Shown: in pieces, positions 46,958 through 50,016 of the stretch
Layout: the number at the start of each line of letters is the position of its first letter
How positions within the stretch are numbered: the first letter of the stretch is position 1
Origin: a virus
Virus record (IMG/VR): IMGVR_UViG_3300036979_000962
Coordinates: 1 to 50,016 of that record
Strand: one strand, 5' to 3'
Length of the DNA: 50,016 nt
Translations under genes and position numbers: made by a program
The notes under the pieces: model-generated
Told to the model about the DNA's origin: nothing
The model's database searches: none
What the model saw: the letters and a program-made list of their open reading frames with translations, nothing else

Positions 46958-47155
46958 TCACAGCCCGAACGGATTTTTGAACCGACCCTTCCGCCTCCGG
47001 ATTCCGAACACGGTCGCGCACGCCGGGTTGAAACACCTCGCGCACACCGTCCATCCCCGCCGCTTGAACGGACACGGGCACGGCTTCCGGAACGCCGGCC
47101 CGCCGCACTTCGGACACCGGTCGCCGGTGACGATTCCCGGGACGACCTCTTCCAT
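46958..47155 (-). CDS. small zinc-ribbon protein after the portal gene
   Basis: 65 residues from ATG 47155, TGATG overlap with the portal stop. CPKCGG, CPCPF, CARCFNPAC give eight cysteines, enough for two zinc sites. Function unknown. Confidence 0.7.
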   Translation of the reverse strand: MEEVVPGIVTGDRCPKCGGPAFRKPCPCPFKRRGWTVCARCFNPACATVFGIRRRKGRFKNPFGL

Positions 47156-48612
47156 CAGTTCTCCTCCCGCGAGAGCGTCCGCCCGTTCGACGGGCTCGCC
47201 GCGGCGGATGCCTTGATGCGCTCGAGTTCGACCTTCGCCTCCTCCTCGGCCGCGGCCTCCGCCTCCTCGCGCTTCTCGGCCTCGTCCTCGAGGTCGACGC
47301 CCGGGATTTGCGACGCGACGAACTCCTTGGAGATGATGCCGCCGAGGGCGGCCGGGATGAGCACCAACTCGAGGTTCTTCCAATGGTCTTGGGAGATGAG
47401 CGGGATGTCGACGCCGACCTTCTCCGGGTCGAGGCGGTCGGACTTTTGGGCCCGGCCGCTCTTGTCGTTGAACATCGCCATCGCCTTCTCTAGCAACTCC
47501 TCGTAGGCCCCGACCCAAATCGAGCGCTCCCGCGTCGTCGCCGCCATCACGAGTTCGCGAGTGTTGTCGCCGGTGGCGCGATTCTTGAGGAGGTCGAGGA
47601 GCCCGAGGTAGTGGATTGGGATGCCGGTCGTCCCGCTAATCATCTTCGTGTTGAGTTCGATTTCGGAGACGAGGCTCTCGATTCCGGAGGAGTCGGGCGA
47701 GACGAGCGTGAAGTCGGCGATAGACGCCATCGCTTTGCCTATACGCCAATTCGTCGCCTTGAGATGGAGGAGGAGTTGAGTCGCTTGCTGGGCCGTGAGG
47801 CATTTGAAGTGCGGCGTCGGGGAGGCGAAAAGGTGATTGATTTCGCGGAGGTCGCGGAGCGCCTTGTCGAGTCGGTCGACTTGCGTCAGGCACTTCATAA
47901 TCTTCGGCTGGGCCTCGTTCGGGTTGCTGATGCGGCCGCCGAACTTCTTGTAGACGAACTCCTCCTCGGAGGCCGAGCCGGGCCCGCCCGCGGCCGTCGC
48001 CGGCCAAGTCAACTTCCGATACCACATATAGTCGTCCGGGTCGGCCTCGACGACATACTTCCGCGACAGCCACGACAGGAACCGGACCGACACCATCCCC
48101 GGCCACGACCGGAACGGCTCGGCGTCGTAGGAGAGGCGGAGCGCGACCTTCCCTTCGATTTCGCTCTCCTTCGCGAGTTCTTGCGCCATCTCCTCGTCGA
48201 GTCCGTTGTATTCGAGGAAGTCCTTGGCCCACTCGAGTTCGGTCTCGGCCTCGGATTTCGTGTCGGTCTTCGCGAAGACTTGGATGCCGTCGCCGAGGAT
48301 GAAGGCGGCTCGGAGGTCGACGATGGTCCCGGTCTGAAGACACCCCCACTCCGACTGCCCGTTGTATTTTTCGGCGATGGCTTTGACGGCCGCGGCGTAG
48401 TCGGGGTAGTCGTTCCCGACATACTTCTGCGCGATGGTCTTGATGGAGAGGATGTCGTCGACGATGAGTTCTTGGACCTCGCGGAGTTTCTTGAACTCTC
48501 CGGCGAGTTTCGCCGTCTCTTGCGCCGCGGTCTCGCGGGCGGATTCGGCCTCGTCGACGCGCCGCGTCATCTCTTGGAGTTCGGCCCGGGACCGGGAATT
48601 GAAGATAGCCAT
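47155..48612 (-). CDS. portal protein
   Basis: 485 residues from ATG 48612, with GGAGG upstream. TIVDLRAAFILGDGIQVFAK, then AKDFLEYNGLDEEMAQEL, then MISGTTGIPIHYLGLLDLLK and TRELVMAATTRERS match the core of phage portal proteins. The C-terminus is acidic and coiled (EEAEAAAEEEAKVELERIKA). It follows the large terminase, as usual. Confidence 0.9.
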   Translation of the reverse strand: MAIFNSRSRAELQEMTRRVDEAESARETAAQETAKLAGEFKKLREVQELIVDDILSIKTIAQKYVGNDYPDYAAAVKAIAEKYNGQSEWGCLQTGTIVDLRAAFILGDGIQVFAKTDTKSEAETELEWAKDFLEYNGLDEEMAQELAKESEIEGKVALRLSYDAEPFRSWPGMVSVRFLSWLSRKYVVEADPDDYMWYRKLTWPATAAGGPGSASEEEFVYKKFGGRISNPNEAQPKIMKCLTQVDRLDKALRDLREINHLFASPTPHFKCLTAQQATQLLLHLKATNWRIGKAMASIADFTLVSPDSSGIESLVSEIELNTKMISGTTGIPIHYLGLLDLLKNRATGDNTRELVMAATTRERSIWVGAYEELLEKAMAMFNDKSGRAQKSDRLDPEKVGVDIPLISQDHWKNLELVLIPAALGGIISKEFVASQIPGVDLEDEAEKREEAEAAAEEEAKVELERIKASAAASPSNGRTLSREEN

Positions 48613-48624
48613 TTTTGCCTCCGC

Positions 48625-49842
48625 CTAGTTATCAGGATACACCGAATGTTCAACGACCCCAAGGAACCCGGCTTGCCGGAGGTGCGTCGTGACGCCGTAA
48701 CGGGCGGCGTCGATGAGGTGGTCGTCGAACTTGACGGGCTCCGGCAGGACGCGCTCGTTCTTGTCCTCGCGCCAATGGTATCGGGTCGCCTCGCGGATGA
48801 GGTTGGTCGAGCCGTCGACGATGTGGATGGTCTTCGATTTGAGGAAGTCGATGGAGGAACGAACCGAGTCGGCACCCTTCTCGCAAGGCATCGCCGTGAA
48901 GCCGGCGTTGCGGATTTCGTCGATGGACTTCGGCTCGGCCGAGTCGAAGTAAATCACCGTCGCCTTGTCGACATCGAGCGCCTCGAGTTCGACGCACAGC
49001 GCTTGATTCGTGAGGCCGGTGCGGTAGAGGATTTCCTCGAGCCAAATCTCGTCCGCCCGTCGGTAGATGCGAACGACGGCGGTCGGGTCGACCGAGTAGC
49101 CGAAGTCGGCGCCATACCACACCTCGTCGAAGCCGTGGTCGGTCGGGAGCGCGACGACATCCCAATCGAAAATCCTTCCGCGTTGGGCCGCCCACATCCC
49201 GAGCCGATAGATTTTGTAGAACGGCTCGTCCTTCTCCTTGAGCGCGTCGAGGCGGGCGCGGTAGGCATCGCGGAGTTCGGCGATGGGGTTGTCGTCGACG
49301 GTGGAGATGTGGACGAAGGCCGCGGGGTCCTTCTTGTCGAAGAACATCTCCTTCAGCCACGGCCCGGCCGCCTCGTCGGGGTTGAACGAGAGGATGATTT
49401 GGTGATAGGACGGGCCGACCTCGCGGAGCCGGAGGTCGATTTGGAGGAACTCGGAGCGCGTGAACTCCGTCGTCTCTTCGAGCCAAACGCCGGTGATGCC
49501 TTTGATGCTCTTGATTTTCTCCGGGTCGTCCATCCCCTCGAACAGCAACTCGCAGGGCCCGTAAGGCGTCGTGAATGTGATGATGCGGTCGCTCTTGTTG
49601 TATTCGTATTCGATGCCGTTCTCGGCGAGGACGGAGAGGAAGACGAGGATGACCGAGCCGGCGAGCGTCCGCCGGACCTTCCGCATAACGAGGAACCGAT
49701 GATGGCCTTCGGACTGACAGCGGTAGAAAATCTTGCGGGCCGCGAACTCCGACTTCCCCGAGCCGCCGCCGCCGCATAGGACAAGGTATCGCTCGCGGCG
49801 GTTGAGGAGCGGAGCGAACGACTCGGAGAGCAGTATCCTCAC
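48625..49842 (-). CDS. terminase large subunit (PBSX type)
   Basis: 405 residues from GTG 49842, GTGA overlap with the GP88-like stop, with GGAGGAGG about 8 nt upstream; an upstream TTG at 49911 would run into that gene. ATPase: Walker A GGGGSGKS (24-31), Walker B region GVWLEETTEF. Nuclease acidic positions: WYGADFGYSVDPTAVV, VIYFDSAEPKS, DDHLIDAARYGV. It packages DNA into the head and cuts it; the PBSX family usually packages by headful. Confidence 0.93.
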   Translation of the reverse strand: MRILLSESFAPLLNRRERYLVLCGGGGSGKSEFAARKIFYRCQSEGHHRFLVMRKVRRTLAGSVILVFLSVLAENGIEYEYNKSDRIITFTTPYGPCELLFEGMDDPEKIKSIKGITGVWLEETTEFTRSEFLQIDLRLREVGPSYHQIILSFNPDEAAGPWLKEMFFDKKDPAAFVHISTVDDNPIAELRDAYRARLDALKEKDEPFYKIYRLGMWAAQRGRIFDWDVVALPTDHGFDEVWYGADFGYSVDPTAVVRIYRRADEIWLEEILYRTGLTNQALCVELEALDVDKATVIYFDSAEPKSIDEIRNAGFTAMPCEKGADSVRSSIDFLKSKTIHIVDGSTNLIREATRYHWREDKNERVLPEPVKFDDHLIDAARYGVTTHLRQAGFLGVVEHSVYPDN

Positions 49843-50016
49843 GGCCGACCCTCCTCCGCGAAGAACGAGAGCCCGCATTGCTCCGGGCACTCGGCGCAAG
49901 TCCCGAGCCAAACGCCGGCGTCGTGGAGCGAGACGAGTTGGCGGCCGCCGCGATAGCCGGGAGCGAGCGTGAGGCGGATGATGCCTTGGCGAACGAGCGG
50001 CGAGGTCCGGAAGGCG
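49791..50016. repeat. terminal direct repeat, right copy
   Basis: Same as 1-226 except A at 49889 in place of G at 99. In the GP88-like frame this turns Arg247 into Cys, giving CAECPEQC. Confidence 0.95.
49839..50016 (-). CDS. GP88-like protein, C-terminal fragment at the contig end
   Basis: C-terminal 58 or so residues of the gene at 49-837. This copy encodes Cys at residue 247 (CAECPEQC), so three cysteines replace two in the C-terminal cluster. It is the same locus read twice, not a second gene. Confidence 0.85.
   Translation of the reverse strand, partial: AFRTSPLVRQGIIRLTLAPGYRGGRQLVSLHDAGVWLGTCAECPEQCGLSFFAEEGRP

Noticed and set aside
47611-49779. 722-codon open frame on the plus strand
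   Set aside because: Antisense to portal and large terminase, with low-complexity composition; no sign of a real protein.
48625-49911. Longer large terminase starting at TTG 49911
   Set aside because: It would overlap the GP88-like gene by about 70 nt; GTG 49842 has a good GGAGGAGG and a GTGA overlap like its neighbours.
1-50016. Lysogeny genes (integrase, repressor, excisionase), tRNA and rRNA genes
   Set aside because: Searched by eye for conserved motifs and cloverleaf patterns; none supported. A weakly conserved tRNA could still be missed without a scan.

Overview
The window is one complete tailed-phage genome drawn as a line. Bases 1-226 recur at 49791-50016 with a single difference, so the unique sequence is about 49.79 kb and closes into a circle. 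No integrase, repressor, tRNA, rRNA or CRISPR array was seen. Every gene I accept is on the minus strand, so expression runs from high to low coordinates and across the junction. The DNA is GC-rich. Genes are tightly packed, with ATGA, GTGA, TTGA or TAATG stop/start overlaps and frequent GTG or TTG starts. KdsA and KdsB point to a Gram-negative host. A tape measure of 1115 residues, a tail tube protein and a frameshifted tail chaperone pair indicate a siphovirus. The PBSX-type large terminase suggests headful packaging.

Layout in order of expression. (1) Early block A, 17972-12048, starts from a promoter at 18282-18309 and ends at a strong terminator at 11998-12038. It holds small proteins of unknown function and a DUF932-like protein. 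At almost every non-overlapping gene junction lies a roughly 90-nt two-hairpin RNA element that ends in a shared ribosome-binding site. (2) Early/middle block B, 11893-4940, has its own promoter at 11934-11963. It encodes a RecT/Bet annealing protein, a replisome-organizer-like protein with a possible origin inside its gene, RusA, a Lar-like protein, several one-helix membrane proteins, a holin candidate and a possible late regulator. (3) A promoter and terminator (4928-4849) sit just before the late genes, like the pR'-tR' leader that Q antiterminators act on. (4) Late genes: NlpC/P60 endolysin, two small membrane proteins, ParB-like protein, TET-associated-type glycosyltransferase, radical SAM protein, small terminase, GP88-like Fe-S candidate; then, across the junction, large terminase, portal, protease/scaffold, decoration protein and major capsid protein.

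(5) Directly after the capsid gene comes a seven-gene glycan cassette (43458-39233): an MptE/sialyltransferase-like protein, a cupin, two glycosyltransferases, two methyltransferase-like proteins and a radical SAM/SPASM-like protein. (6) Virion genes follow: fibre, spike and secreted-type proteins, head-tail connectors, a Mu F-like minor head protein with a C-terminal ADP-ribosyltransferase-like domain, tail terminator, tube, chaperones, tape measure and a hub with two glycine-rich adhesin-like domains. (7) The late unit ends with a small membrane protein, KdsA and KdsB, which together would make CMP-Kdo from host arabinose-5-phosphate, PEP and CTP.

The most unusual features are the repeated covarying RNA leaders in early block A, with a hairpin at 9773-9863 whose loop is complementary to their shared ribosome-binding site; the phage-encoded CMP-Kdo supply together with a virion-linked glycan cassette; and the ParB/glycosyltransferase/radical SAM group beside the terminase.
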